Origin: Oceanobacillus arenosus
Lineage (GTDB): Bacteria > Bacillota > Bacilli > Bacillales > Amphibacillaceae
Assembly (NCBI RefSeq): GCF_003369575.1
Contig: NZ_PIOC01000003.1
Coordinates: 186,001 to 250,000, forward strand
Direction: 5' to 3'
DNA: 64,000 bases
Shown: in pieces, positions 9,209 through 17,922 of the stretch
Numbering within the stretch: the stretch's first letter is position 1
Layout of the letters: the number at the start of each line of letters is the position of its first letter
The notes under the pieces: generated by a model
The model's database searches: none
What the model saw: only the letters and a program-made list of their open reading frames with translations
Told to the model about the DNA's origin: nothing
Program-made: the position numbers and the translations under genes

Positions 9209-9258
9209 AACAAAAACATCATCATATTTTGCTGAATATGACGATGTTTTTGTTATGT
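9209..9258 (+). terminator. Terminator after the frameshifted membrane gene
   Basis: A long stem: AACAAAAACATCATCATATT (9209-9228) pairs with GAATATGACGATGTTTTTGTT (up to 9254) with one mismatch and is followed by ATGTTTTC. Confidence 0.75.
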
Positions 9259-9314
9259 TTTCACGTAAAAGGAATGGCACCCCACTTTTGTGGTATTGAT
9301 AGTAAACAGACCAT

Positions 9315-9515
9315 GATAACTCAGAGAGAGCATCGTTAAATTTTCTCTTATAGATCTTTCCATAAATAAATTTAATAAGGACAAGGTTTTCTCCAAAATC
9401 CTAATGTATCAAATGTATAGAAAATATTATCTTTTTAAAAATAGAAGCTGCAAGAATCAATAGGACTACTCTCATCGATACTTACAGCTTCTAAATATTA
9501 CACTTTATCGCTTTA
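9315..9515. repeat. Intergenic duplication, copy 2
   Basis: Second copy of the block at 6805-7007. It starts GATAACTCAGAGAGAG, contains the shared stretches CATAAATAAATTTAA and CCTAATGTATCAAATGTAT, keeps the internal hairpin and ends at ACTTTATCGCTTTA. Confidence 0.75.
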
Positions 9516-9534
9516 TTATTGTATTATACAAGTC

Positions 9535-9560
9535 AAAACGTAGTGGGGGTCTGACCCATT
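9535..9560. repeat. REP-like palindrome core
   Basis: GTAGTGGGGGTCTGACCC contains GGGTC-T-GACCC, a 5-bp inverted repeat. The same GTAGTGGGGGTCTGACxCC core occurs at 13383-13400. A RAYT-type transposase gene lies between them. Confidence 0.5.
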
Positions 9561-9602
9561 GGCCTTACGTGATGTCATTTAATTCTCCTCTACTTCGAAT
9601 AA

Positions 9603-9752
9603 CTAATAACTCTCACTTAGTTCCTTACTAACTGTCAATTCTTTAATTAATTTCTGAATTAATTCTTCTGCAGTTTGAATTTTGTTGCTTTCTGTATCAT
9701 CAATCATTTGCTTTAAGACTTTAGTGTATTTCTCTTGCTCTCCCAAGTTCAT
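9603..9752 (-). CDS. 49-residue helical protein, unknown
   Basis: A short frame with an AAGGTGG site directly before the ATG (spacing only about 2-3 nt). The product is charged and helical (EQEKYTKVLKQMIDD, then QTAEELIQKLIKELTV). The composition is protein-like rather than random. A GTG 10 codons upstream is an alternative start. I do not recognise a family. It may be a small regulatory or antitoxin-like protein, or a gene fragment. Confidence 0.4.
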   Translation of the reverse strand: MNLGEQEKYTKVLKQMIDDTESNKIQTAEELIQKLIKELTVSKELSESY

Positions 9753-10029
9753 TGCCACCTTTGAATATTCTCTACTAATCACATTATCTAATTATATAGT
9801 ACTATATCATGGGAATGAATATATCGCCGTCGAATATTGTCAAATTTCCCATTTTTATTGCAAATTATTTAGTGTGCTTTTTCAAAGTTACCAAAAGAAA
9901 ATAGTATCTATTATAAGAATGCAACGTTATTATTTGAGTAATCTTCTGAACGTCAACGTGAATTACAAAGGAATGGACACTTCGAAAAATAAATATAGAA
10001 AAGTGTACGAATGCTAGGTTACCAAGGAT

Positions 10030-10131
10030 GCTTTAATCTAGAATGAATACAACGTTTCAACAATAACTGATAATTAACAACCAACAACTAATTAACTTTA
10101 GCACATTAACGTAGTGGTATTAGGTATCAGA
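10030..10131. repeat. REP-associated repeat, degenerate copy
   Basis: ATGAATACAAC, then an A/T-rich part, then CTTTAGCACATTAACGTAGTGG. This aligns over about 90 bases with 13308-13400. The palindromic core has decayed here (GTAGTGGTATTAGGTATC). Together the two copies bracket the transposase/comM block. Confidence 0.5.
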
Positions 10132-10137
10132 ATATTA

Positions 10138-10217
10138 AACGAACGTTCGTTATAAACCGATCGTTTTTGAATAAAAAAATATCCGTTCGTAAAAGTGCGC
10201 TTTAACGAACGGTTTAT
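10138..10217. promoter_or_regulatory. Inverted-repeat cluster (AACGAACGTTCGTT)
   Basis: AACGAACGTTCGTT at 10138-10151 is a perfect 14-bp palindrome. Directly after it, ATAAACCGATCGTT (10152-10165) pairs with AACGAACGGTTTAT (10204-10217) with one mismatch, and a half copy (CCGTTCGT) lies in the loop. It could be an operator or a terminator for the minus-strand DUF2442 gene, which ends at 10270. The function is not known. Confidence 0.4.
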
Positions 10218-10269
10218 CACTGGTTCAGAAATTTTCGCTGATGCTATTTCCTGACACAATGTTCAAGGT

Positions 10270-10587
10270 TCATACTATTTCTCGCTCAATAAAATCAGAG
10301 AAATCGCTATTATCTTTGACAGCGTTAATAAGGTTTTTAACGTGCACAACATCCACACCATTTTGATATAAGTTATCTGGATCAAGCTCCAATTCGCCTG
10401 GCCAGGATACGGTTTGTAATTCTTTATCTACAAAAACTTTTTCAAAAAAGGTCTGATCTTTTAGATTTTCTAATACACCTTTCATGATAGGGTTAATATT
10501 CGTAAATTTACGAGTTTGATCATCAAATTCAATTAATAACCAACCTTTTAGGCCTGGTACAACACTAACTTTACTCACTAAAGCCAT
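10270..10587 (-). CDS. DUF2442 protein
   Basis: A 105-residue protein matching the DUF2442 pattern: GWLLIEFDDQTRKF, then PIMKGVLENLKDQTFFEKVF, then WPGELELDPDNLYQNG. AGGAGGTG precedes the ATG. It starts 12 bases after the DUF4160 gene on the same strand, the usual order for this pair, so they form one operon. DUF2442 members are often encoded next to DUF4160 in the manner of toxin-antitoxin modules, but a biochemical role is not established to my knowledge. Confidence 0.8.
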   Translation of the reverse strand: MALVSKVSVVPGLKGWLLIEFDDQTRKFTNINPIMKGVLENLKDQTFFEKVFVDKELQTVSWPGELELDPDNLYQNGVDVVHVKNLINAVKDNSDFSDFIEREIV

Positions 10588-10599
10588 TACTTACACCTC

Positions 10600-10866
10600 C
10601 TAATATAGAGGGGGAATTTTATTTGGCCTGCGTTTAGCCATACAGTCATCCCACACTTTAATAATATCACTTCTATTTATCTCAAGCCATTTAAAAACAT
10701 CTTTTTCCTTCGAACTTGGTAAAGGCACGTTTCCCTTCAAATATGTACCACCATAAATATCTATCCTTGTATTTATTTCATTATATATGATATGAAAATG
10801 CGGTGGATTATGATCATTATAATATATTACAAACGTCATACCACCAAATTGACTTATTCTGGGCAA
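10600..10866 (-). CDS. DUF4160 protein
   Basis: An 88-residue protein with the DUF4160 core: FGGMTFVIYYNDHNPPHFHI, then LPLPSSKEKDVFKWLEINRS-like helices and a C-terminal IPPLY. I placed the start at a TTG (10866) because AAGGTGGTG lies 6 nt upstream and the family normally begins MPRIS. Two in-frame GTG codons upstream are alternatives. It is the first gene of the DUF4160-DUF2442 pair. The conserved HFH motif suggests a small enzyme or metal-binding fold; function unknown. Confidence 0.75.
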   Translation of the reverse strand: MPRISQFGGMTFVIYYNDHNPPHFHIIYNEINTRIDIYGGTYLKGNVPLPSSKEKDVFKWLEINRSDIIKVWDDCMAKRRPNKIPPLY

Positions 10867-10918
10867 TTTGTTCACCACCTTAGAGTTTGGTCAAATGACA
10901 CTAAAATAAATCACATTC

Positions 10919-11464
10919 TTAGTTTCTTACGGTCTCTCCCTCGACAAACATCCGATATTTCTCCTTCACCGGCTCTGAAAAATAAGATAATATCTTCTTT
11001 GTTGTCACATGCGGATTACCTTCTCCTGTCACATATGCTCCGTAACTGCTCCAGCGATAGTCTTTAGGAAAACTCACCATTTCCGCTTCGACTGGATTCA
11101 AATGGATATACCTGCTCACTTCCAGTTGATAGTCTTTCGTTTCGATGATCTCTGCTCCGTAGCGACCTTGAAAAACATGTCCTACTAGTCGGTGGCGTTT
11201 ATTGAAATTCAGTGCATATCTTGAGTTCAACATTTTCATAATATGTCTGATATGATGATTGGTGGTTTCCAATTGAAGATGAATATGGTTTGTCATGAGA
11301 CAGTAGGCGTGAAGGTGAAAGGGATAATAGAAACGGGTTTCTTCCAGTAATTCTAAATAAACTTTTCGGTCAATATCATCATAGAAGATAGCGGATCTGC
11401 GGTTTCCGCGGCTAGTAATATGATACATGGCACCTGGGTACCATATGCGCAGTTTCCTAGACAA
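10919..11464 (-). CDS. REP-associated tyrosine transposase (RAYT, Y1_Tnp)
   Basis: A 181-residue protein of the IS200/IS605-like Y1 transposase superfamily. It shows the family start RKLRIWYPGAMYHITSRGN, the HUH-type metal motif (MTNHIHLQLE) and the catalytic Tyr region (YQLEVSRYIHLNPVEAEMV). RAYTs nick single-stranded REP hairpins. The start is a TTG immediately after the comM stop codon, with AGGAATGGTGAG upstream, so it may be translated in an operon with comM. REP-like palindromes at 9535 and 13383 are likely relatives of its substrate; that is inference. Confidence 0.85.
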   Translation of the reverse strand: MSRKLRIWYPGAMYHITSRGNRRSAIFYDDIDRKVYLELLEETRFYYPFHLHAYCLMTNHIHLQLETTNHHIRHIMKMLNSRYALNFNKRHRLVGHVFQGRYGAEIIETKDYQLEVSRYIHLNPVEAEMVSFPKDYRWSSYGAYVTGEGNPHVTTKKILSYFSEPVKEKYRMFVEGETVRN

Positions 11465-13000
11465 TTATCTCACCATTCCTTTCTTTGCGTTTCCTGTTTG
11501 TACACGTCTCATCGTTACTGCTTCCCAAATAGCTTCATTCGTTATATTTTCCTCCCCACTTAAATCAGATATGGTACGTGCCAAACGGAGTATTTTCATC
11601 TGTACCCTTGTACTCCAATTATACTTACTCGTCCATTGTTGCATCATTTTCTCTTGTTCATCATTTAATTCCGTACAAGCAAGCAGCCTTTCATTTGCCA
11701 CGATTGCATTCGTAACTTCGCTTCCGAAGCGCTTATATTGCCTTTCCCTTGCTGCAATAACACGTTCGCGAATAACTTTAGATGTTTCATTTGTTTCAGT
11801 TGACTCACTGTCGAGTGAAACGGTGTCCAACTTAAGTAAAATATCCATTCGATCCTGAATGGGACCGGATACCCGATTGCTATACGCGGTAATCTGCTTT
11901 GGTGTGCATGTACAATAAAAATGTCGAGAGCCTAAATAACCACACGGACAAGGATTCATCGCACCAAGCAGTAGAAATTGCGCCGGATACGTGACAGTCG
12001 AGGCAGCACGACTAATCATAACGACTCCTGTTTCCATCGGTTGCCTAAGCATGTCCAAGGTTCGCTTTGGAAATTCTGCCATTTCATCAAGAAAGAGTAC
12101 ACCACGATGGGCAAGCGATACTTCCCCTGGTTTCGGATTGGCGCCACCGCCAATTAACGAAACAGCGGATGCTGAATGATGCGGATCACGGAATGGTGGG
12201 GTAAGGAAATCTACTTTTGTCACACCAGCCAACTGATAAATACTCATCACCTCAAACCGACCCTCCTGTTTTAAAGCAGGCAGTATCGATGGAAATGTTT
12301 CTGCAAGCAGACTTTTCCCACATCCTGGCGGCCCAGTCATTAAAACATTATGACCGCGCGCTGCAGAAATTTCGAGTGCACGTTTCGCTTGTTTGTGTCC
12401 AAGTACATGTTGGAAATCTTTGTCATATGTGGGGGTTATTTCTTCTGTGGAATCTGAGGATGAAAAAAATGAAGTAGAAAAGGCAGTTAATTGACCCGAA
12501 AATGAATCGATAACTTCTTGAAGCGTTTCTGCAAAACGAAACTCAATTCCTTCTATGGACTGTAAAGGAAAGTCAGGCATCGGAGGTAAATATAAAATCT
12601 TTATCTTTTCCTTCTTCGCAGCAACAACTGCAGGCAGCATTCCAGCTACAGGTTTAATCGAACCATCCAATGACAAGACACCTAAAAATGCAGCATCAGC
12701 AGGAATTGCATGCCGAATCTCCCCTGCTTCTTTCATGATACCGATTGCCATCGCCAAATCAAATATCGGACTGTTTTTCTTCTGCTCTGCTGGAGACAAA
12801 TTAATGATAATCTTTTTATCTGGAATCTGACAATCATTTGCATATAAAGCTGCCATCACGCGATCCTTTGACTCCTTGACAGACGCATCCGGTAAACCAA
12901 CAATACTAACCCCCTCCACTCCAGGAATCAACTGAACCTCAACTTGAACACGATACCCCTCCATCCCCTTCAAACCGATACTTGTTACAACAGTTGCCAT
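11465..13000 (-). CDS. comM: ComM/YifB-family Mg-chelatase-like AAA+ ATPase
   Basis: A 511-residue protein with the complete YifB/ComM architecture: an N-terminal domain starting MATVVTSIGLKGMEGYRVQV (about 1-170), an AAA+ module with Walker A (TGPPGCGKS) and Walker B (GVLFLDEMAEF), a Cys-rich stretch (CPCGYLGS, then CTCTP) and a C-terminal Mg-chelatase subdomain ending in QTGNAKKG. In naturally competent bacteria ComM is a branch-migration helicase that helps integrate incoming DNA. ComK in the same region fits that theme. The start at 13000 has AAAGGATGTGAAG in front; an ATG 18 codons upstream has no site. Confidence 0.9.
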   Translation of the reverse strand: MATVVTSIGLKGMEGYRVQVEVQLIPGVEGVSIVGLPDASVKESKDRVMAALYANDCQIPDKKIIINLSPAEQKKNSPIFDLAMAIGIMKEAGEIRHAIPADAAFLGVLSLDGSIKPVAGMLPAVVAAKKEKIKILYLPPMPDFPLQSIEGIEFRFAETLQEVIDSFSGQLTAFSTSFFSSSDSTEEITPTYDKDFQHVLGHKQAKRALEISAARGHNVLMTGPPGCGKSLLAETFPSILPALKQEGRFEVMSIYQLAGVTKVDFLTPPFRDPHHSASAVSLIGGGANPKPGEVSLAHRGVLFLDEMAEFPKRTLDMLRQPMETGVVMISRAASTVTYPAQFLLLGAMNPCPCGYLGSRHFYCTCTPKQITAYSNRVSGPIQDRMDILLKLDTVSLDSESTETNETSKVIRERVIAARERQYKRFGSEVTNAIVANERLLACTELNDEQEKMMQQWTSKYNWSTRVQMKILRLARTISDLSGEENITNEAIWEAVTMRRVQTGNAKKGMVR

Positions 13001-13412
13001 CACTTCACATCCTTTAACCTGAATTAATTTATTGTTAGATAAAAGATAAGCCATTTTCAGAGCGAAGTCAAGAACATAAGTTCGTAATAAGAGAATAAGA
13101 AAAGTAATTATCAGAGATAATTTTGTATTAAAATGAAGATATCTAGAAATTGCAAAGGATCAAAATGAAAAAATAAACGAATAAGGTTATAGTGAATTTC
13201 AATTTTAACTTTTTTAAATCATTCAGAAACCACTATGTCAAGCCAAATCATATATAAGTTGATACATGAAAAACCATCCTTTTGTTCAGTTTCCAAAGGA
13301 TGGTTCAAACTAGTATGAATACAACATTTAAATAATAACCTACAATTAACAATCAACCACTGTGCACTTTAGCACATTAATGTAGTGGGGGTCTGACACC
13401 AAATTCCTTAAA
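13001..13412. other. Spacer upstream of comM with strong hairpin
   Basis: AACCATCCTTT (13272-13282) pairs perfectly with AAAGGATGGTT (13295-13305). It lies next to the REP-like repeat at 13308-13400 and lacks a clean T-run, so it may belong to the repeat rather than terminate transcription. The comM promoter should lie between here and 13000. Confidence 0.4.
13308..13400. repeat. REP-associated repeat, intact core
   Basis: ATGAATACAACATTTAAATA through CTTTAGCACATTAATGTAG aligns with 10030-10131. It ends in GTGGGGGTCTGACACC, the same core as at 9541-9557. The IS21 remnant begins about 13 bases further on. Confidence 0.5.
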
Positions 13413-13465
13413 AGGTTAGAAGATTGCAATGAAAAAGTTAGAACTTTGCCAGCCCTTATATTTTA

Positions 13466-14147
13466 TTATGATTGTTGGTTCGAAAGCGCATGTGTGAAGC
13501 GATAACTATCTCCAGTAAAGCTTAAAATGTGTGCGTGGTGAATCACCCGATCCACTAATGCAGCTGTCAAACGTGCATCTGCAAATATTCTATTCCATTG
13601 ACTAAATTCTAAATTGGATGTAATCATATCAATTGGAATAATAATTCAGCGCCTTCCATGCTGAATGGGACATATCCCATCTCGTCTAAAATAACCATAT
13701 CTACTTTTTTAAACCTGTTGCGTAAGGATTGGAACCTTCCTTCTCTCCAAGACTTTTCAAGTAGTTCCACCAAATCAGCCACTCGGTAGAAACGAACTTC
13801 ATATCCATTTCTACTGTTACGAGATGAGACTTCCCAGTCCCAGGTGCGCCTGCTAAAATTAGATTCTCTTTTTTATCGATAAAATATAGAGATTCGAGAC
13901 TTTCTTTATCCAATTGTGGTGGAAAACGTATATGTTCACTCCATTGATACCCATCTAATTCTTTCTCATTCATGAATTTCTCCTTTTTGATTAGACGCTC
14001 TCCTTTAGCTACCTCTCTATGTTCTAATTCCTGTTGTAATAGGGCTACGATTTACTGCTCGGGATTCTCGAAGGAAACCTGCTCATATATATCTGCGACA
14101 TATGCTAAACGCAACGATTTACATTTCTCTCTAATCAAATTAGACAT
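13466..14147 (-). pseudogene. istB: IS21 helper ATPase IstB, broken
   Basis: The reading begins at the ATG at 14147 (MSNLIREKCKSLRLAYVAD), meets an in-frame TAA after about 31 codons, then resumes through the IstB signature FPPQLDKESLESLYF and Walker A (LAGAPGTGKSHL). Frameshifts follow near 13680-13790. Walker B (MVILDEMGYVPFS) and the C-terminus (LVDRVIHHAHILSFTGDSYR) are readable in other frames down to the TAA at 13466. It is homologous to DnaC-like helicase loaders that regulate IstA target choice. Confidence 0.8.
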
Positions 14148-14148
14148 G

Positions 14149-15597
14149 CTATACTTCCTCTCCTTTCAACGAATGATTTAATGGTCGGAGGGAGTCATAG
14201 ATACTCCAATTGACATTATAAGGACGTGCAATCGAATCATGAAATGATTCATTTCCATTTTCTTTTTTATCTACTGATAACAGTTCATAGAAGCGCTCAT
14301 CTATTTTTTGCATACTATATTTTATTATTAAACTCATTAACCAATCGACACGTTCTTTTCTGAGTTTCATTGACTCACTATTCAAATGATGGGCGATTCT
14401 TCCTGGAAGATGTGGGAAGTATCGAGAATAGGTAATTGATCTTGGTTTCCTCATCCAATTTTTCAAAATGGATTGCCATGGGATTTCTCTCGAGCGATTC
14501 ATATATGGTCTCGGTCCCTTAGAAAGTACTTCTCCTTGCGGAGAGACACTTTAAAATCATCCCAGTACTTAATTACATACAATTGTGTATAGTGATAACT
14601 ATTCGGTATGTGGATTTCCTTTCCATCAATCTTTACCTCACCATATTTATTAGCTGAAGCCATTGTTTTATTAAATACTGGATATTCTGTTTAGGTAATG
14701 CGAGACCATATTTCTTTTCTTCCTCTATTAAATCAGCGATAATAATTTCCTTTTTATAATGCCGCCTTAAATGATCATCCTGACAATGTTTCAACAGTAG
14801 ATCACGTAAGTGAGTTATATCCTGAACAACGGGAGACGGCGTAAAGAAATTATATCGAACGTAACCAACCTTGTTTTCTACATGTCCTTTTTCGTTTCCC
14901 TTCCTAGGATTACAGGCCTGTGGTTCAAATCCATAGTGATTCGCAAAGCGTTGAAAATCCTCTGTAAAAATGGTCTCCTGACCACGACCTCTAGCCTTTA
15001 CAACCGCAGCTGATAGATTATCTAACCATAGTTTCCTCGGAACAAAACCGGCTTGGGCAAAAAGTATTTTAATACCTTCCAAAAAGCACTCCTGATTTTC
15101 TGCTGGTAACGGTGTTACGAAGCCCCCATTACTGAAGGGCAAGCTCAATATCAAACAATGGATATCTTTTACTTTCCCATCTTGCACAACTTCTGTAACT
15201 CCAAAATCTATCTGTGCTTCAGCCGGGGGATGTGTTAGCCTATCAAATTCTTCTTTTATTGTGTCAGCTCCATCTATCATTCTATCTTTCCAATCAGCGA
15301 TAAAGTTACAAACAGTTCGCTAAGAACCTAAGAACCCTAATTGTTGTAATTGTTCAAATATATTCTTATTGTTCCTTCGCAATTTCTTTTTAAGTGCTTG
15401 ATTCTCCATTAGCCAGTCGGATACAATTTCTCCCCACTTTTCTTCATACATCATACCCTTTTTAACAGGTGTTATTTCCTCGGGTAATTGATCTTCATCC
15501 GCGTGTTTCTTAACGGTTTTCCAAGCAAAACCGGTTCGTTTTACTATTTATTATTACGTAAATTTTTGATATGATTAATTTCAGGCATTGCTAGCAT
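14149..15597 (-). pseudogene. istA: IS21 transposase IstA, broken
   Basis: The N-terminal HTH part (MPEINHIKNLRNNK, then stops, then RTGFAWKTVKKHADEDQ) lies at about 15300-15597. The DDE integrase core is open from 15280 to 14633 (AQIDFG, LWLDNLSAAV and KGHVENKVGYVR supply the D, D, E residues). The C-terminal part continues in shifted frames to the stop at 14149, 1 base from the istB start. There are several stops and at least two frameshifts, so it is inactive. Confidence 0.8.
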
Positions 15598-15726
15598 CCT
15601 TTCACTTACCTCCACCATTGATTGTTTAGTCACTATTAACGGTAGGGTATTTCGTTAGGGCTGGCATGCCTTTTTATTTGTACAACCTTCTAACATTTGG
15701 GTTGCAATACTCTGTACTTTTATTAT

Positions 15727-15906
15727 GCATTATACAACTATCCAATAAAACAGCTAAAGTCACTTAAAGAGTTAGCTGAGATAGCTAATCTAGATAAGAG
15801 AAATCTAAGGTATATTAAGCTTGGTGATAAAGGTTTTCATATTGTTTCTTGTTATAGGATATCACGAGCACTTGGTGTTAATATGGAAAACATATTTACT
15901 GGGTAA
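15727..15906 (+). pseudogene. Truncated XRE regulator (paralogue of 5016-5267)
   Basis: The frame reads KQLKSLKELAEIANLDKRNL, then GDKGFHIVSCYRISRALGV, then MENIFTG. It aligns throughout with the intact XRE protein (KQLQTIEELAEKANLDDKNL, then RALGITVEDIFAG). The start and first helix are missing because the IS21 right end lies 30 bases upstream. There is a one-residue insertion in the middle and an early stop. It is a gene cut by the IS insertion. Confidence 0.7.
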
Positions 15907-16204
15907 ATAAAGAGCTGTCTACCAATGACAAATAAAGGAATAATTTTTCTTACAGAGCTTTTCCCATATCCTCAGGGTCCCACATAAGCATGTGATGGAA
16001 CAGAAAAAAGTAGACCTATTTTGAATTGTTATGGCCATCGGTACTACGAAGAAAACAAAGGAATTTACACGATCCTATTCCAGCTTTTCTAGGTGTTATA
16101 TCATTCGACGACACAATAAAAGCACTGACAGGGATTCTTTCTGTCATTATTGTCGAAAAGGGGCACGATTAACCATGATCTCTATCTCCTTTCTTCTATC
16201 CCTT

Positions 16205-16322
16205 CACCGTATCATCTGGTAGACCAACAATATTCACACCCTCCCTCTGGTAGCAATTGAACTTTCACTTGAGTATAATAGGCCATTCCTTTTAAACCAA
16301 TAGACCGTACAATCGTTGCCAC
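16205..16322 (-). pseudogene. Fragment of a second comM/yifB gene
   Basis: From a GTG at 16322 the minus strand reads ATIVRSIGLKGMAYYTQVKV and then QLLPEGG. After a frameshift it gives VNIVGLPDDT. This matches the first 40 residues of the intact ComM (ATVVTSIGLKGMEGYRVQVE, then VSIVGLPDAS). Nothing further of the gene follows. It is a remnant of a duplicated or displaced comM. Confidence 0.7.
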
Positions 16323-16863
16323 CCTTTATCGCTTTTTTATATAAGATAATGTATTAGAAAAGGAAAAACAGAACCCACGTTCGTTTATTCCGCTATTTTA
16401 ATCCGAAGTTTTATTGTGGGGAGGATCTTACCTTGGCATTCCCTGGAACGATAATTCTTTTAACATCGCCATAAAATTTGAAGGCATAATGTGAATTGGA
16501 GCTGTTCCCAACAATCCCCTATTCTCTTCTTGCCATTTTAAGAGAATAGAGATATTGAATTTCTATACAGACCAGCACATCAGCCCTTCTAATTTGAGTT
16601 TTCGAAGCTCAATCCTTCAACTTGCTTGACTTTCGGCTATTACCAACTTACGCTTAAATACTTGAATCATCACTGGCCTTCAAGACCCGCTACGAGCGAA
16701 TGGCTAGTTCTTGAGCGGCAAATAACCCACTATATGTTGCGCTCCATGTTCATCACATAGTCTTACCCCATAGATCTCTGTTCGTAGACTGTAGATTTAA
16801 TGGTGTTTTTCCTTAAATGTATTTTTCTGTTAATTTCCCAAAAAATTCTTTTCAAAATAACAC
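16323..16863 (-). other. Coding-like debris upstream of the capsule locus 3' end
   Basis: No intact gene is present. On the minus strand two short stretches look protein-like: LRTEIYGVRLCDEHGAQHIV followed by GYLPLKN and a stop (about 16711-16795), and KWQEENRGLLGTAPIHIMPS leading to FMAMLKELSFQGMPR and a stop (about 16430-16540). They may be ends of one or two decayed genes. I do not recognise the family. Confidence 0.35.
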
Positions 16864-17883
16864 TTAAACGTTATATTGCTTCTCAAAATAATTCTGATAA
16901 TCACCGCTAATAATTCGCTCCCACCATTCTTTATTATCAAGATACCACTGTATAGTTTGAGCTATTCCAGTTTCAAACGTATATGTTGGCTTCCAACCTA
17001 ATTGCTCTAACTTAGTTGGATCAATAGCATATCGCTTATCATGCCCTAAACGATCTTTAACAAATTCAATTAAGTCTTCTGACTTACCTAATGCACTAAT
17101 AATCGTTTTAACCACTTCTAAATTTGTTCGTTCATTATGTCCACCCACATTATAAACTTCACCATTTCCCCCCTCATGCATCACTAAATCAATTGCAGCA
17201 CAATGGTCAAGAACATGTAACCAATCACGTATGTTTTTCCCATCCCCGTATACAGGAACCTTTTCATCATTTAACACTCGTGAGATTGTTAATGGTATTA
17301 GTTTTTCTGGAAAATGATATGGTCCATAGTTATTGGAACAACGAGTGATGTTAACTGGTAAACCATATGTTTCATGATATGAACGAACTAATAAATCTGA
17401 AGAGGCTTTACTTGCACTGTATGGGCTATTCGGCTGTAGTGGTGTATCTTCTGTGAAAAAATTTGTAGGATCAAAATCTAATTCTCCATATACTTCATCT
17501 GTAGATACATGAACAAACTTATCTATATCAATTTGTTTGGATGCATCTAGTAATACTTGAGTCCCTAAAACATTTGTCCGAACGAATACCTCCGGATCAG
17601 TAATGGAGCGGTCCACATGGCTTTCCGCAGCGAAGTGAACAACAAAATCAAAATTTTCCTTTTCAAACAAAGAATTTACAGCTTCACGGTCAACAATATC
17701 TACTTTTATGAAATGGTAATTTTCTTTTGACTCAATACTACTATGTTTCGTTAAATCGCCAGCATAAGTTAATAGATCCAAATTATAGATATCATATTCA
17801 GGGTATTTATCCACCATGTACTGAACAAAGTTACCGCCTATAAAGCCTGATCCACCAGTAACTAGTACTTTCTTATTTGACAT
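16864..17883 (-). CDS. rfbB: dTDP-glucose 4,6-dehydratase
   Basis: A 339-residue extended short-chain dehydrogenase, full length for RmlB. It has the Rossmann motif GGSGFIG, the STDEVYG strand, catalytic YSASK and the substrate-binding RCSNNYGPYHFPEKLIPL block. It makes dTDP-4-keto-6-deoxyglucose from the product of the neighbouring rfbA. This is the last gene of the capsule operon. With no rmlC or rmlD nearby, the keto sugar is not turned into rhamnose here but probably feeds the aminotransferase at 18803. AGAGGTG precedes the ATG. Confidence 0.95.
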   Translation of the reverse strand: MSNKKVLVTGGSGFIGGNFVQYMVDKYPEYDIYNLDLLTYAGDLTKHSSIESKENYHFIKVDIVDREAVNSLFEKENFDFVVHFAAESHVDRSITDPEVFVRTNVLGTQVLLDASKQIDIDKFVHVSTDEVYGELDFDPTNFFTEDTPLQPNSPYSASKASSDLLVRSYHETYGLPVNITRCSNNYGPYHFPEKLIPLTISRVLNDEKVPVYGDGKNIRDWLHVLDHCAAIDLVMHEGGNGEVYNVGGHNERTNLEVVKTIISALGKSEDLIEFVKDRLGHDKRYAIDPTKLEQLGWKPTYTFETGIAQTIQWYLDNKEWWERIISGDYQNYFEKQYNV

Positions 17884-17922
17884 TTATTTCACCTCTAATT
17901 TTATCTTATTCTTATTTTAACC

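Larger units (their letters stand above)
13413..15694 (-). mobile_element. IS21-family insertion sequence, inactive
   Basis: About 2.28 kb, the usual IS21 size. The ends are inverted and related: GGTTAGAAGATTG then GCCAGCCCT at the left (13413-13458), and TGTTAGAAGGTTG then GCCAGCCCT on the complementary strand at the right (15694 inwards). The order istA-istB with adjoining reading frames is typical. Both genes carry stops or frameshifts, so the element cannot move by itself. At its right end it abuts the truncated xre paralogue. Confidence 0.8.

Noticed and set aside
9682-10017. 111-codon + strand frame
   Set aside because: It overlaps the better supported small minus-strand gene, lacks a ribosome binding site and shows no domain.
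16031-16222. 63-codon + strand frame
   Set aside because: It overlaps the end of the minus-strand comM fragment and has no initiation signal.
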